This document shows, piece by piece, positions 36,017-44,041 of a DNA stretch of 64,000 nucleotides. The notes beneath the pieces were generated by a model. It saw only the letters and a program-made list of their open reading frames with translations. It had not been told where the DNA came from and did not search any database. This DNA is from ZC4RG29 sp035304385 (GTDB taxonomy: Bacteria; Bacteroidota; Bacteroidia; Cytophagales; Cyclobacteriaceae). The DNA lies in NCBI GenBank assembly GCA_035304385.1, contig DATGQD010000026.1, positions 1 through 64,000 of the forward strand, in the 5' to 3' direction. How positions within the stretch are numbered: position 1 is the first letter of the stretch; the number at the start of each line of letters is the position of its first letter. The translations under genes and the position numbers were made by a program.

Positions 36017-36523
36017 ATGAACAAATCAGCAATCTCATCTGGCACAATCATGATCAAGGCTAGTGTACTCGTCTTTGTGATGGCCCTGGTATTCTCCGGC
36101 TGTAAGCCTGACCGCCCTGGGTCGCAATCCGCAACTTCGGCCGGCGAGGATGAATCCTCCGCAGTGGCGGAAAATGCGGACCCTGCCAAGGGCATCGGCC
36201 CCGTGCAGCATGTGACGCTCCATACTCCGCTCGAGCAAGAACGTATTGTGCGGGGGGAAGCGATCTACGAAATGAAATGTCAGGCTTGCCACAGACTGGA
36301 TGAAACGCGCATTGTTGGACCGGGATGGGCCGGCGTGACGAAGCGCAGGACACCTGAATGGATCATGAACATGATCACCAATGTGGACGTAATGCTGGAC
36401 AATGATCCGGAAGCCCAGAAGTTGTTGGAGCTCTGTCTTACGCGTATGCCAAATCAAAATGTTTCTGTCGGCGACGCCCGCGACCTCCTGGAATTTATGC
36501 GGAAGAACGACGGAGAAGAATAG
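36017..36523 (+). CDS. Monohaem cytochrome c lipoprotein, probable electron donor to NosZ
   Basis: A 168-residue lipoprotein (VFVMALVFSGCKPD) with an acidic, low-complexity linker of about 40 residues and then a class I cytochrome c domain. The haem-binding motif is KCQACH at about residue 92, and a probable axial Met is in LTRMPNQN at about 148. It would be anchored to the membrane facing the periplasm. As the first gene of the nos operon, 24 bp before nosZ, it is the natural candidate to pass electrons to N2O reductase. ATG 36050 (MIKASVLVF) is an alternative start. Confidence 0.92.
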   Translation: MNKSAISSGTIMIKASVLVFVMALVFSGCKPDRPGSQSATSAGEDESSAVAENADPAKGIGPVQHVTLHTPLEQERIVRGEAIYEMKCQACHRLDETRIVGPGWAGVTKRRTPEWIMNMITNVDVMLDNDPEAQKLLELCLTRMPNQNVSVGDARDLLEFMRKNDGEE

Positions 36524-36547
36524 GACCAAACTGACAATCAAAAATAT

Positions 36548-38530
36548 ATGAAGACAACATTTAAGCTCGCAGCAACGCTCATAGTGTGCGGACTGCTTGC
36601 TGTCGCCTCCGGGTGCCGGCCAAAAGGCCCTGGTGAAATGGCGATGGGTGACGCAGCAAGTAAAGTGTACGTGCCGCCCGGACAATATGACGAATTCTAC
36701 AACATCGTGTCCGGGGGATTCAACGGCCAGATCGGAGTGTATGGCATTCCATCGGGCCGACTGCTAAAGATTCTGCCTGTATTCTCCGTCGCACCGGAAA
36801 ACGGCTACGGCTACAGCGAGGAGACCAAACCTATGCTGAATACTACGCATGGCTTTGTGCCCTGGGATGACTTGCACCACATCGCGCTGTCGACTACCGA
36901 CGGCGTGCATGACGGACGCTGGGCGTTTGCCAATGCCAACAACACGCCGCGCGTTGCCCGGGTTAATCTGCGGACGTTTAAGACCGACGAGATCCTGGAA
37001 ATTCCAAACAGCGGCGGTAACCACTCTTCACCTTTCATTACAGAGAACACAGAGTACGTGATCGCGGGTACGCGTTTCAGTATTCCGATGGACAACAAGG
37101 ACGTGCCCATCAGCTCCTACAAAGACAATTTCAAGGGATCGATTTCCTTTATCAAGGTTGACTCCGTGTCGGGAGAGATGAGCATCGCATTTCAACTCAG
37201 AACACCGGGCTTTAATTTCGACCTGAGCCGCGGTGGAAAGGGACCTTCGCACGATTGGTTCTTTTTCTCGTGCTACAATACTGAAATGGCGTATACACTC
37301 CTTGAAGTTAACGCGTCGCAAAACGACAAGGACTTTATCATGGCCGTTAACTGGAAGAAGGCCGAAGAACTGGCCGCACAGGGAGAGGGGACCATGGAAA
37401 ACGTAGAGTATGTCCATAACGTCTTTGACGAACGGACGCACACGGCCTCTTCAACCGTAAAACGCGGTGTGCGCGTGTTGGATATTACGGAATACCCGGA
37501 GCTGGTGTACTTCATCCCGTGTCCGAAGTCTCCGCACGGTTGTGATGTCGACCCAACGGGTGAATATATAGTGGGAAGTGGCAAACTCGCAGCAACGATG
37601 CCGGTGTTCTCTTTCACGAAGTTCCAGAATGCGATAGCCAATCAGGACTTTGAAGGCGACTTCTCAGGTGTGCCTGTGCTTCGCTATGAGTCCGTTCTCC
37701 ACGGAGAAGTTGAGAAGCCCGGCCTCGGTCCGTTGCACACCGAGTTCGACGGCAACGGCAATGCCTATACTTCCATGTTCGTATCGTCCGAGATCGTAAA
37801 ATGGAATCTGGAGACACTTGAGGTCCTGGACCGTGTGCCTACCTACTATTCGATCGGACACTTGAGCATTCCGGGTGGTCCTACCGCCAAACCTTACGGC
37901 AAATATGTTATCGCTTACAATAAGATCACGAAAGACCGCTATCTGCCGACGGGGCCTGAGCTGGCACACTCCGCTCAGCTGTACGACATCTCCGGAGACA
38001 AGATGCAGCTGCTGCTCGACTTCCCCACGACAGGAGAGCCGCACTATGCTGAGGCTATCCCCGCGAGTTTGATACAAGAGAACGTGGCCAAATTTTATCG
38101 TCTCGAAGACAACGAGCACCCTTACGCTGCGAAGGGTGAGGGGCAAACCCGCGTTGAACGCAACGGTAAGGAAGTCCACGTGTATATGACTGCGATCCGG
38201 TCTCACCTTACCCCTGACAATATCGAAGGGGTGCGCGTTGGCGACGAGGTGTACTTTCACGTCACAAACCTCGAGCAGGATTGGGACGTTCCCCACGGCT
38301 TTGCCATCAAGGGCGCCCTGAATGCGGAAATACTCGTTATGCCAGGCGAAACACAGACGTTGAAATGGATACCCCAGGAGACCGGTGTTTATCCGTTCTA
38401 CTGCACCGACTTTTGCTCGGCGCTGCACCAGGAAATGTCCGGGTACATCAGGATATCTGCAGCAAACAGCAATACACCACTTAAGTTCTCGACCGGTGTG
38501 ATCGAGGACGAGGGTGGGGCCGGACAATGA
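36548..38530 (+). CDS. nosZ: Nitrous-oxide reductase, clade II (Sec-exported)
   Basis: A 660-residue periplasmic copper enzyme reducing N2O to N2. The N-terminus is a Sec lipoprotein-type signal (LIVCGLLAVASGCRP) with no twin arginine, the mark of clade II NosZ. The seven-bladed propeller carries the CuZ histidines, visible in DDLHHIAL, SGGNHSS, PSHDWFFF, SPHGCDV, GPLHTEFD, SIGHLSIPGG and EPHYAEA. The C-terminal cupredoxin domain binds CuA: VPHGFAI, then C619, C623, H627 and M630 in FYCTDFCSALHQEMSGYI. All metal sites look intact, so the enzyme should be active. It sits between its cytochrome c and the maturation genes. Confidence 0.98.
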   Translation: MKTTFKLAATLIVCGLLAVASGCRPKGPGEMAMGDAASKVYVPPGQYDEFYNIVSGGFNGQIGVYGIPSGRLLKILPVFSVAPENGYGYSEETKPMLNTTHGFVPWDDLHHIALSTTDGVHDGRWAFANANNTPRVARVNLRTFKTDEILEIPNSGGNHSSPFITENTEYVIAGTRFSIPMDNKDVPISSYKDNFKGSISFIKVDSVSGEMSIAFQLRTPGFNFDLSRGGKGPSHDWFFFSCYNTEMAYTLLEVNASQNDKDFIMAVNWKKAEELAAQGEGTMENVEYVHNVFDERTHTASSTVKRGVRVLDITEYPELVYFIPCPKSPHGCDVDPTGEYIVGSGKLAATMPVFSFTKFQNAIANQDFEGDFSGVPVLRYESVLHGEVEKPGLGPLHTEFDGNGNAYTSMFVSSEIVKWNLETLEVLDRVPTYYSIGHLSIPGGPTAKPYGKYVIAYNKITKDRYLPTGPELAHSAQLYDISGDKMQLLLDFPTTGEPHYAEAIPASLIQENVAKFYRLEDNEHPYAAKGEGQTRVERNGKEVHVYMTAIRSHLTPDNIEGVRVGDEVYFHVTNLEQDWDVPHGFAIKGALNAEILVMPGETQTLKWIPQETGVYPFYCTDFCSALHQEMSGYIRISAANSNTPLKFSTGVIEDEGGAGQ

Positions 38531-38560
38531 TGCGGCACACAGCAAAAAATGGATGAATGA

Positions 38561-38595
38561 CTTCACCCCTGGGGCAACAGCGCCCCGGGGTGAAG
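38561..38595 (+). promoter_or_regulatory. Very stable hairpin 3' of nosZ
   Basis: CTTCACCCC (38561-38569) pairs with GGGGTGAAG (38587-38595), and after one bulged T the stem continues GGGGC (38571-38575) with GCCCC (38582-38586) around a 6-nt loop: 14 base pairs. No T tract follows and the operon continues, so it is more likely a 3' stabiliser of nosZ mRNA or a partial attenuator than a terminator. Confidence 0.7.
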
Positions 38596-38642
38596 ATTTC
38601 TCCTACGTTAGCCGAACAGATTCCGCGAACAAAAGTTATACA

Positions 38643-39224
38643 ATGCAAAAGCTCAGACCAGTGACTCGTATTACGATAGCCATATCGGCGCTCCTGCTAA
38701 CCTCCGCATACTTCGTCCCCCTCTGGCAAATCCTGATGTGGGCGCCGCAATATCCGGAAGGATTGGAGATGAAGATATGGATAAGCGATATCACGGGCGA
38801 CGTCAAGATCATCAGCGCCCTCAATCACTACATCGGCATGAGGCATATCGACGTCAGCATGTTTCCTGAGTTCAAGTATATGATCTACATCGTGGCGTTC
38901 CTGATCGGTGTTGGATTGCTGGCAGCGATCGTCAACAGAAGGGCTGCGCTGGTCACTTATGCGGCGCTGCTTGTGGTGGGAGGCATTGCGGCGCTGGTCG
39001 ACTTTTATCTCTGGGGTTACGACTACGGTCACAACCTGGACCCCAATGCGCCCATTGTAGTACCGGGGATGGCGTATCAACCCCCCGTAATCGGAACGAA
39101 GCAGTTGCTGAATTTTACCGCATTCTCCGGCCCGGACATCGGCGGCTGGATTTTTCTCGTCGCTGGTCTGCTTGCAATCGGCGCCCTTGTATATGAAATA
39201 GTTTTGTCACGAAGAAAAGCATGA
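38643..39224 (+). CDS. Membrane protein of nos cluster, NosB-like
   Basis: A 193-residue integral membrane protein. I use ATG 38643 (MQKLRPVTRITIAISALLLTS); the open frame starts earlier, inside nosZ, but that part would be translated across the strong hairpin at 38561 and has no homology. Four to five helices are visible. Between helices one and two lies a periplasmic loop with the striking SALNHYIGMRHIDVSMFPEFKY segment, containing paired His. Clade II nos clusters usually carry a small membrane protein of unknown function, NosB, just after nosZ; I assign this by position and topology. It overlaps nosL by 4 bp. Confidence 0.75.
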   Translation: MQKLRPVTRITIAISALLLTSAYFVPLWQILMWAPQYPEGLEMKIWISDITGDVKIISALNHYIGMRHIDVSMFPEFKYMIYIVAFLIGVGLLAAIVNRRAALVTYAALLVVGGIAALVDFYLWGYDYGHNLDPNAPIVVPGMAYQPPVIGTKQLLNFTAFSGPDIGGWIFLVAGLLAIGALVYEIVLSRRKA

Positions 39225-39655
39225 GAGCATTTGTCCTGATCCTATCGTCAACCGCGCTGTTGTATTCCTGCAGTGTCAAACCCGAACCGCTGAACTATGG
39301 TGTTGATGCATGTCATACCTGTAAGATGACGCTGGTCGATACCAAATTCGGAGGGGAAGTGGTGACGACTAAAGGGAAGATCTTTACGTTCGACGACATG
39401 AATTGTATGGTGAACTTTCTCAATTCTGGGGAGGTGAATGAACGAGACGTGGCGTTTAAGCTGGTGGTGGACTATGCCACGCCCGAAAAGCTTATCCCGG
39501 CCGGCGATGCCTTCTATGTGAAGTCTGAGCAGATTCGTTCGCCGATGGCAAGCGAGGTCGCTGCCTTCGAAACCCGGGATATCATGCAGCAACATTTGCG
39601 CGAATGGAAAGGCATATATTTAACGTGGGGAGAATTGGTTACTGAGTTCAAGTGA
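39221..39655 (+). CDS. nosL: NosL copper-chaperone lipoprotein
   Basis: A 144-residue lipoprotein (ALLYSCSVKPEP) delivering Cu(I) for NosZ maturation. The copper-binding CxxC-Met is in DACHTCKMTLVD, followed by the conserved KFGGEVVTTKGKIFTFDDMNCMVNF. It starts 4 bp inside the preceding gene, and its stop overlaps the GTG of nosD, so nosB-like, nosL and nosD appear translationally coupled. Confidence 0.95.
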   Translation: MRAFVLILSSTALLYSCSVKPEPLNYGVDACHTCKMTLVDTKFGGEVVTTKGKIFTFDDMNCMVNFLNSGEVNERDVAFKLVVDYATPEKLIPAGDAFYVKSEQIRSPMASEVAAFETRDIMQQHLREWKGIYLTWGELVTEFK

Positions 39656-40935
39656 GACAGCGAATTGACGAATGGTTTGGGCGGAGAAGGTGGTTGAACC
39701 GACTTGTAAGTGTGGTGGTGGTGATGGCGGTGCTGTATACGAATACGTATGCCGGAACCATCCGTGTCGGACCAGCGGAAGCCATCAAATCCATTCGTGA
39801 CGCCATCAGCAGTGCACGGCCCGGTGATACCGTACTCGTTTTTGGGGGGCTGTACCAGGAAGGCAATTTACGCGTTGAAAAGCCCCTGGTGTTGCTCGGA
39901 AAAGATGAGCCCATACTCGACGGCGAACGCCAGTATGAGATATTGACGATAGCGTCGCCCGATGTAACCGTTGCCGGATTTGTCTTTAAGAATACAGGCC
40001 GTGCCAGCATGCACGATCTGGCAGCGGTAAAGCTGCTCAACGTCTCCCGTGTTACCGTCCGGGACAACCGGTTTGAGGACGTCTTCTTCGGGATCTACCT
40101 TTCTAATTCGTCTCATTCGCGTGTGAGCAACAACACACTGCAGGCCACGCCCGGTAACGAACAGAATACCGGCAACGGAATCCACGCCTGGAAATCCAAT
40201 CATATCACCATCGATAGTAACGTGGTCAGGGGCCACCGTGATGGTATTTATTTCGAGTTCGTGACGTCGTCGACGATACAGGACAACCTGACCGAAAATA
40301 ACATCCGGTATGGGCTTCACTTTATGTTCTCCCATGACAATGAATATCTCCACAACCAGTTCCTTCGCAACGGTGCGGGCGTCGCGGTGATGTACACCCG
40401 GAATGTGCGTATGGTGAATAACACGTTCGGCGACAACTGGGGACCTGCGTCGTACGGACTTCTGCTGAAAGACATCAGGGATAGTGAGGTGAAGGGCAAT
40501 ACCTTTGTGCGGAACTCGGCAGGCATATTTATGGAAGGCAGCAGCCGGATCACATTCCAGGAGAACGCCTTCACGTCGAATGGCTATGCCGTACGGTTAC
40601 AGGCAAGCTGCGACAACAATACGTTTGAGCGAAACAATTTCTCATCAAATACCTTTGATATCGTCACCAACGGATCGCTGGTATTGAATACGATCAGCAA
40701 TAATTACTGGGACCGGTATGAAGGGTATGATCTCGACCGTGACAACACCGGCGACGTACCCTATCGACCTGTCAGCATGTATAGCATGATTGTAGAGCGA
40801 ATGCCGGTTGCCGTCTTGTTATGGCGCAGCTTCCTGGTGTTCTTACTCGACCGCGCCGAGCGGGCCATGCCCGCGATGACGCCGGTGAACCTTGAAGACA
40901 GTGCCCCATCAATGAAGCCTCATGATCTCGGTTGA
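39652..40935 (+). CDS. nosD: NosD periplasmic copper-sulfur maturation protein
   Basis: A 427-residue right-handed parallel beta-helix protein acting with the NosFY transporter in assembling the CuZ site. It starts with GTG at 39652 (GTGA overlap with the nosL stop). A signal peptide (LVSVVVVMAVLYTNTYAG) precedes the helix repeats, which show the typical NSSHSRVSNNTL, NHITIDSNVV, ENNIRYGLHFMFSHDNEY and NNTFGDNWGPASYGLLLKDI coils. A C-terminal hydrophobic stretch (VAVLLWRSFLVFLLD) may anchor it. Its last 14 bp overlap nosF. Confidence 0.95.
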   Translation: MRQRIDEWFGRRRWLNRLVSVVVVMAVLYTNTYAGTIRVGPAEAIKSIRDAISSARPGDTVLVFGGLYQEGNLRVEKPLVLLGKDEPILDGERQYEILTIASPDVTVAGFVFKNTGRASMHDLAAVKLLNVSRVTVRDNRFEDVFFGIYLSNSSHSRVSNNTLQATPGNEQNTGNGIHAWKSNHITIDSNVVRGHRDGIYFEFVTSSTIQDNLTENNIRYGLHFMFSHDNEYLHNQFLRNGAGVAVMYTRNVRMVNNTFGDNWGPASYGLLLKDIRDSEVKGNTFVRNSAGIFMEGSSRITFQENAFTSNGYAVRLQASCDNNTFERNNFSSNTFDIVTNGSLVLNTISNNYWDRYEGYDLDRDNTGDVPYRPVSMYSMIVERMPVAVLLWRSFLVFLLDRAERAMPAMTPVNLEDSAPSMKPHDLG

Positions 40936-41650
40936 TAACATAACAAAAGTATTCGGGCGGCTTAAAGCCCTGGACGACGTATCCCTGGACTTGACCCGGG
41001 GAAGGAGCTATGCACTCATTGGCCCCAACGGATCGGGCAAGACCACGCTGATCAAGTGCATTCTGGGGCTGGTCGTTCCCACATCAGGTGATATCCTTTT
41101 CGAAGGCAAGAGCACCCGGGGAGACTGGCGGTACAGAGAAAAGGTGGGCTATATGCCGCAGATCGGACGGTACCCGGAGAATATGCGGATCGGTCAGCTC
41201 ATCGATATGATGAAGAACATCAGAAAGCCCACGCAAGATACCGACGATGAACTCATCGAAGCGTTTGCCCTGCACAAGATGATGGACAAGCGCATGCACG
41301 CGTTATCAGGAGGTACACGTCAGAAGGTGAGTGCCGCGTTGGCGTTTCTGTTTCATGCTCCGGTGTTGATCCTGGACGAACCCACGGCAGGGCTTGACCC
41401 GGTGTCGGTGGAGATTCTGAAGGAGAAAGTGCTCCGGGAGAAGCGGCTGGGCAAATTGATCGTCATTAGCTCGCATATTCTCAGTGATCTGGAGGACCTG
41501 ACAAGCGAGGTGATATACATGTATGAGGGAAGCGTGCAGTTCAACGATACGATCGATGCGCTGAAACGTGATACCAATGAAACGAAACTGTCGAAGGCTA
41601 TTGCCACGCTTATTCGTCAGCGCGACTTGATCCATTCTGTAGCAGATTGA
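40922..41650 (+). CDS. nosF: NosF ABC transporter ATPase
   Basis: A 242-residue ABC ATPase: Walker A GPNGSGKTT (about 33-41), the Q loop in GYMPQIGRYP, signature LSGGTRQKVS (about 128), Walker B VLILDEPTAGLDP and the H loop in VISSHILSDLEDL. It powers NosY and the supply of sulfur or copper to the NosD-dependent NosZ maturation. It overlaps nosD by 14 bp and is followed 3 bp later by nosY. Confidence 0.96.
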   Translation: MISVDNITKVFGRLKALDDVSLDLTRGRSYALIGPNGSGKTTLIKCILGLVVPTSGDILFEGKSTRGDWRYREKVGYMPQIGRYPENMRIGQLIDMMKNIRKPTQDTDDELIEAFALHKMMDKRMHALSGGTRQKVSAALAFLFHAPVLILDEPTAGLDPVSVEILKEKVLREKRLGKLIVISSHILSDLEDLTSEVIYMYEGSVQFNDTIDALKRDTNETKLSKAIATLIRQRDLIHSVAD

Positions 41651-41653
41651 GCC

Positions 41654-42421
41654 ATGACACGGATTGTACGATATATCTTCATTGACATTTTGCGGACGCG
41701 GTTTACCATGCTGTATACCCTGTTCCTGCTGATCAGCACTATGGCCCTGTACCATCTCGACAGCGACCCGGGCAAGGTGGTGCTCAGCCTTCTGAACGTG
41801 GTGTTGATGGTAGTGCCGCTGGTGAGCATCGTCTTTACGACCATCCATTTCTTCAACTCCTACGAATTCATTGAGTTGATGCTCGCCCAGCCGGTTGCCC
41901 GGAGGGTGGTGTTTCTGGGTGAATATATGGCGGTGGCGTGTTCGCTTTGCGCCGCATTTCTCGTAGGGCTGGGCGCGCCGATCCTGATCTTCGGGGGTGG
42001 GCCCGGCGCGTGGACGCTTCTGTTTTCCGGACTAATGCTCACGCTGGTGTTCGTGTCGCTTGCATTTCTTTCATCGGTGATGACCCGCGACAAAGCCAAA
42101 GCCATCGGCATAGCGTTGCTCTTCTGGTTTTACTTTTCCCTGATCTATGACGGCCTGCTGTTGTGGATCATTTATAGTTTTGCCGATTATCCGTTGGAAA
42201 AGGTGACATTGGCGCTTATCGCATTCAACCCGGTGGACCTGGCGAGAATTGTGATGCTGTTACAACTCGACATTTCCGCGCTGATGGGGTATACCGGGGC
42301 GTTTTATAAGAACTTTTTCGGAAGCAACACCGGCATTTTCTTTTCCGCCGGAATCCTGGTGATATGGGTGCTAACCCCGTTGTGGATCGCATTGCGAATT
42401 TTTATCCGAAAGGATTTGTAA
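41654..42421 (+). CDS. nosY: NosY ABC transporter permease
   Basis: A 255-residue membrane permease with six helices, the partner of NosF. The conserved NosY-type stretch VFTTIHFFNSYEFIELMLAQP and FLGEYMAVACSLCAAFLVGLG are present, and the protein ends IWVLTPLWIALRIFIRKDL. It is the last nos gene proper; the truncated haemoglobin follows 29 bp after the stop. Confidence 0.95.
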   Translation: MTRIVRYIFIDILRTRFTMLYTLFLLISTMALYHLDSDPGKVVLSLLNVVLMVVPLVSIVFTTIHFFNSYEFIELMLAQPVARRVVFLGEYMAVACSLCAAFLVGLGAPILIFGGGPGAWTLLFSGLMLTLVFVSLAFLSSVMTRDKAKAIGIALLFWFYFSLIYDGLLLWIIYSFADYPLEKVTLALIAFNPVDLARIVMLLQLDISALMGYTGAFYKNFFGSNTGIFFSAGILVIWVLTPLWIALRIFIRKDL

Positions 42422-42450
42422 GTATTGTAAGATTATTGTGTTTTCCGATT

Positions 42451-42816
42451 ATGGATGAAGTAAAGAACGATTTAGAGAGTAGGGCAGATATTGAACGGCT
42501 CGTGGACATGTTTTACGATAAGGTGCGCAAGGATGAACTGATTGGTCCCGTGTTTTCGCATGTCGACTGGCCGGCGCATCTCCCCACGATGTATAAGTTT
42601 TGGTCGTCGATGATGTTAGGGGAAATGAGTTACCGTGGAAACCCTTTTCAAAAGCATATCAACCTGGCCATTGAGACGCAGCATTTTGCACGATGGCTGG
42701 AACATTTTGAAGCTACCGTAGACGAGAATTTCAGCGGGCCCCGGGCTACCGAGATCAAGCAACGCGCCCAGAGTATTGCGGGCATTTTTCAGCACAGGCT
42801 TGGGTTGATCGGATAA
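42451..42816 (+). CDS. Group III truncated haemoglobin
   Basis: A 121-residue globin. I use ATG 42451 (MDEVKNDLESRADI); the frame extends back into nosY without globin sequence. Group III features are LVDMFYDKVRKDELIGPVF (helices A/B and E), YKFWSSMMLGEMSYRGNPFQKH and the proximal-His helix HFARWLEHFEATVDENFSG. Such proteins bind O2 or NO and probably detoxify NO formed around N2O respiration. It follows nosY by 29 bp and is likely read through from the nos promoter; no FNR-type site is seen immediately before it. Confidence 0.92.
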   Translation: MDEVKNDLESRADIERLVDMFYDKVRKDELIGPVFSHVDWPAHLPTMYKFWSSMMLGEMSYRGNPFQKHINLAIETQHFARWLEHFEATVDENFSGPRATEIKQRAQSIAGIFQHRLGLIG

Positions 42817-42837
42817 GGGTATAAGATCAGTTTTCGT

Positions 42838-42882
42838 CTTGACGTTTGTCATGCTCCCGCCGCGGGGCGTAGCGTACCTTGC
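42838..42882 (+). promoter_or_regulatory. FNR-dependent promoter of the osmC gene
   Basis: Operator CTTGA-CGTTTG-TCATG at 42838-42853, and a -7-like TACCTTGC at 42875-42882, 29.5 bp from the operator centre. The predicted start near 42887 gives a 20-nt leader. Confidence 0.6.
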
Positions 42883-42906
42883 AGAGGAAATCAAAAAGAT
42901 ACGACT

Positions 42907-43413
42907 ATGAGCCCGCATTATTATAGCGTCGACGTGACGTGGAATGAAAAGCGACAAGGCATTATGTGTTCTCCCGAATTGTCTTCGGGACAATTAGAAG
43001 GAGAGGGCGGATGCATACAAGTCGCCACCCCGCCCCAGTTCCCGGGCGGGATCGCCGGAATCTGGTCGCCGGAGCACCTGTTTACGGCGTCCGCGGCGAG
43101 CTGCCTTATGACCACCTTCCTGGCCGTGGCGGAAAACTCGAACCTGGAGTTTTCGGCATTTACGTGTAAGGCGCGGGGGAAGCTGGATTTGCAGGATCGT
43201 CAGTACCGTATGACGGAGATCGTGCTGGAACCGCACATAACAATCTTGCGTGAAGAGGATCGCCGTAAGGCGGAGCGTGTGATCCGCAAGGCAGAGGCCA
43301 GTTGTTTAATTACCCATTCGGTCCGGTCGGATGTTATGGTTAATCCCGTGATTGTCGTCGACAGTATGCCAGCAGCAGTAAATGACGTGGAAGTCGAGGT
43401 CGTCGACGGTTGA
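42907..43413 (+). CDS. OsmC/Ohr family protein
   Basis: A 168-residue OsmC-fold protein, typically a thiol peroxidase acting on organic hydroperoxides or a sulfur-transfer relative. The two conserved Cys lie in TASAASCLMTTFL (about residue 64) and KAEASCLITHSV (about 137). Between them is the usual beta-rich segment with VLEPHITI. It is a monocistronic gene in the FNR-type regulon, which suggests a role on shifts between anaerobic and aerobic or nitrosative conditions. Confidence 0.9.
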   Translation: MSPHYYSVDVTWNEKRQGIMCSPELSSGQLEGEGGCIQVATPPQFPGGIAGIWSPEHLFTASAASCLMTTFLAVAENSNLEFSAFTCKARGKLDLQDRQYRMTEIVLEPHITILREEDRRKAERVIRKAEASCLITHSVRSDVMVNPVIVVDSMPAAVNDVEVEVVDG

Positions 43414-43481
43414 GTGTGACATCGTCGAATAACCATGTCGTCCGTCCGGGGCGCTGGTTTTGCCGAGCGTATTCATGTTAT

Positions 43482-43961
43482 CTACAAACATTGCGTCCCT
43501 ACGGGACGCAGGTGCCACGATCAAGTGTTGATAAAATCGTCAACGAATACCATCGATTAAAATCCCCACCCACCGTGAAGATTTGGCGGTAATACCTCCG
43601 TTCACCCCAACGGTGTTAGCACCAAATCAAAAATCATCCGGCCCCACACAAACATTGCGTCCCTACGGGACGCCGTACCCCCACCAACACGGTTTTCTAC
43701 AAACATTGCGTCCCTACGGGACGCAGGTCCTCCGATTACCAGATCGGTACCATTCATGAACGTATACCATCGATTCTGATTCTCACCCACCGTGAAGGTC
43801 AGCGGTGATATTTCGGTTTCACCCCCAAACGTTGTTAGTACCAAATCAAAAATCAAAAATCGATAATCACTAATCGAAAATCATCCGGTCCCAGAGGGAC
43901 CAAATGTTTGTAGCAGCATCGGTCAAAAGTGAAAACGCGTCCCGTAGGGACGCAATGTTTG
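43482..43961 (+). repeat. REP-like palindromic repeats, three direct and two inverted copies
   Basis: Copies at 43482-43513, 43648-43673 and 43697-43728 read ACAAACATT followed by the hairpin GCGTCCC-TAC-GGGACGC. Inverted copies lie at 43887-43915 and 43937-43961. The 43887 copy has GGTCCC-AGA-GGGACC instead, so both arms changed together and the stem is kept. Spacings are irregular (164, 49, 190 and 50 bp between starts), and there is no conserved spacer length, so this is not a CRISPR. It resembles the REP/RAYT-type elements dispersed in many Bacteroidota. It lies in the space between osmC and the convergent RIC gene. Confidence 0.85.
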
Positions 43962-44040
43962 ACAGGACATGGGTACCTTCGTTTCACCCCAAACGATGTT
44001 AGCACCAAATCAAAAATCGCCAATCACCAATCAAAAATCA
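43550..44040 (+). repeat. Second interleaved repeat family, three copies
   Basis: Copies at about 43550-43640, 43768-43887 and 43971-44040 share a core of a TTCACCCC-loop hairpin, then GTTAG(C/T)ACCAAATCAAAAATC, and then runs of AATC-type units. Two copies also have a CCATCGATT and CACCCACCGTGAAG lead-in. The hairpin is CCGTT-CACCCC-AACGG in the first copy and CGTTT-CACCCC-AAACG in the third, again with paired changes. The whole 43414-44041 gap is non-coding; short frames through it are artefacts of the repeats. Confidence 0.75.
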
Positions 44041-44041
44041 T

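Noticed and set aside
43602..43856. Minus-strand 84-codon frame across the repeats
   Set aside because: It is the translation of the repeats themselves (ASRRDAMFV twice) and carries no independent coding signal.
43482..43961. CRISPR array
   Set aside because: Repeats are palindromic, occur in both orientations, have unequal spacing, and the intervening DNA is itself repetitive. No cas gene is present.
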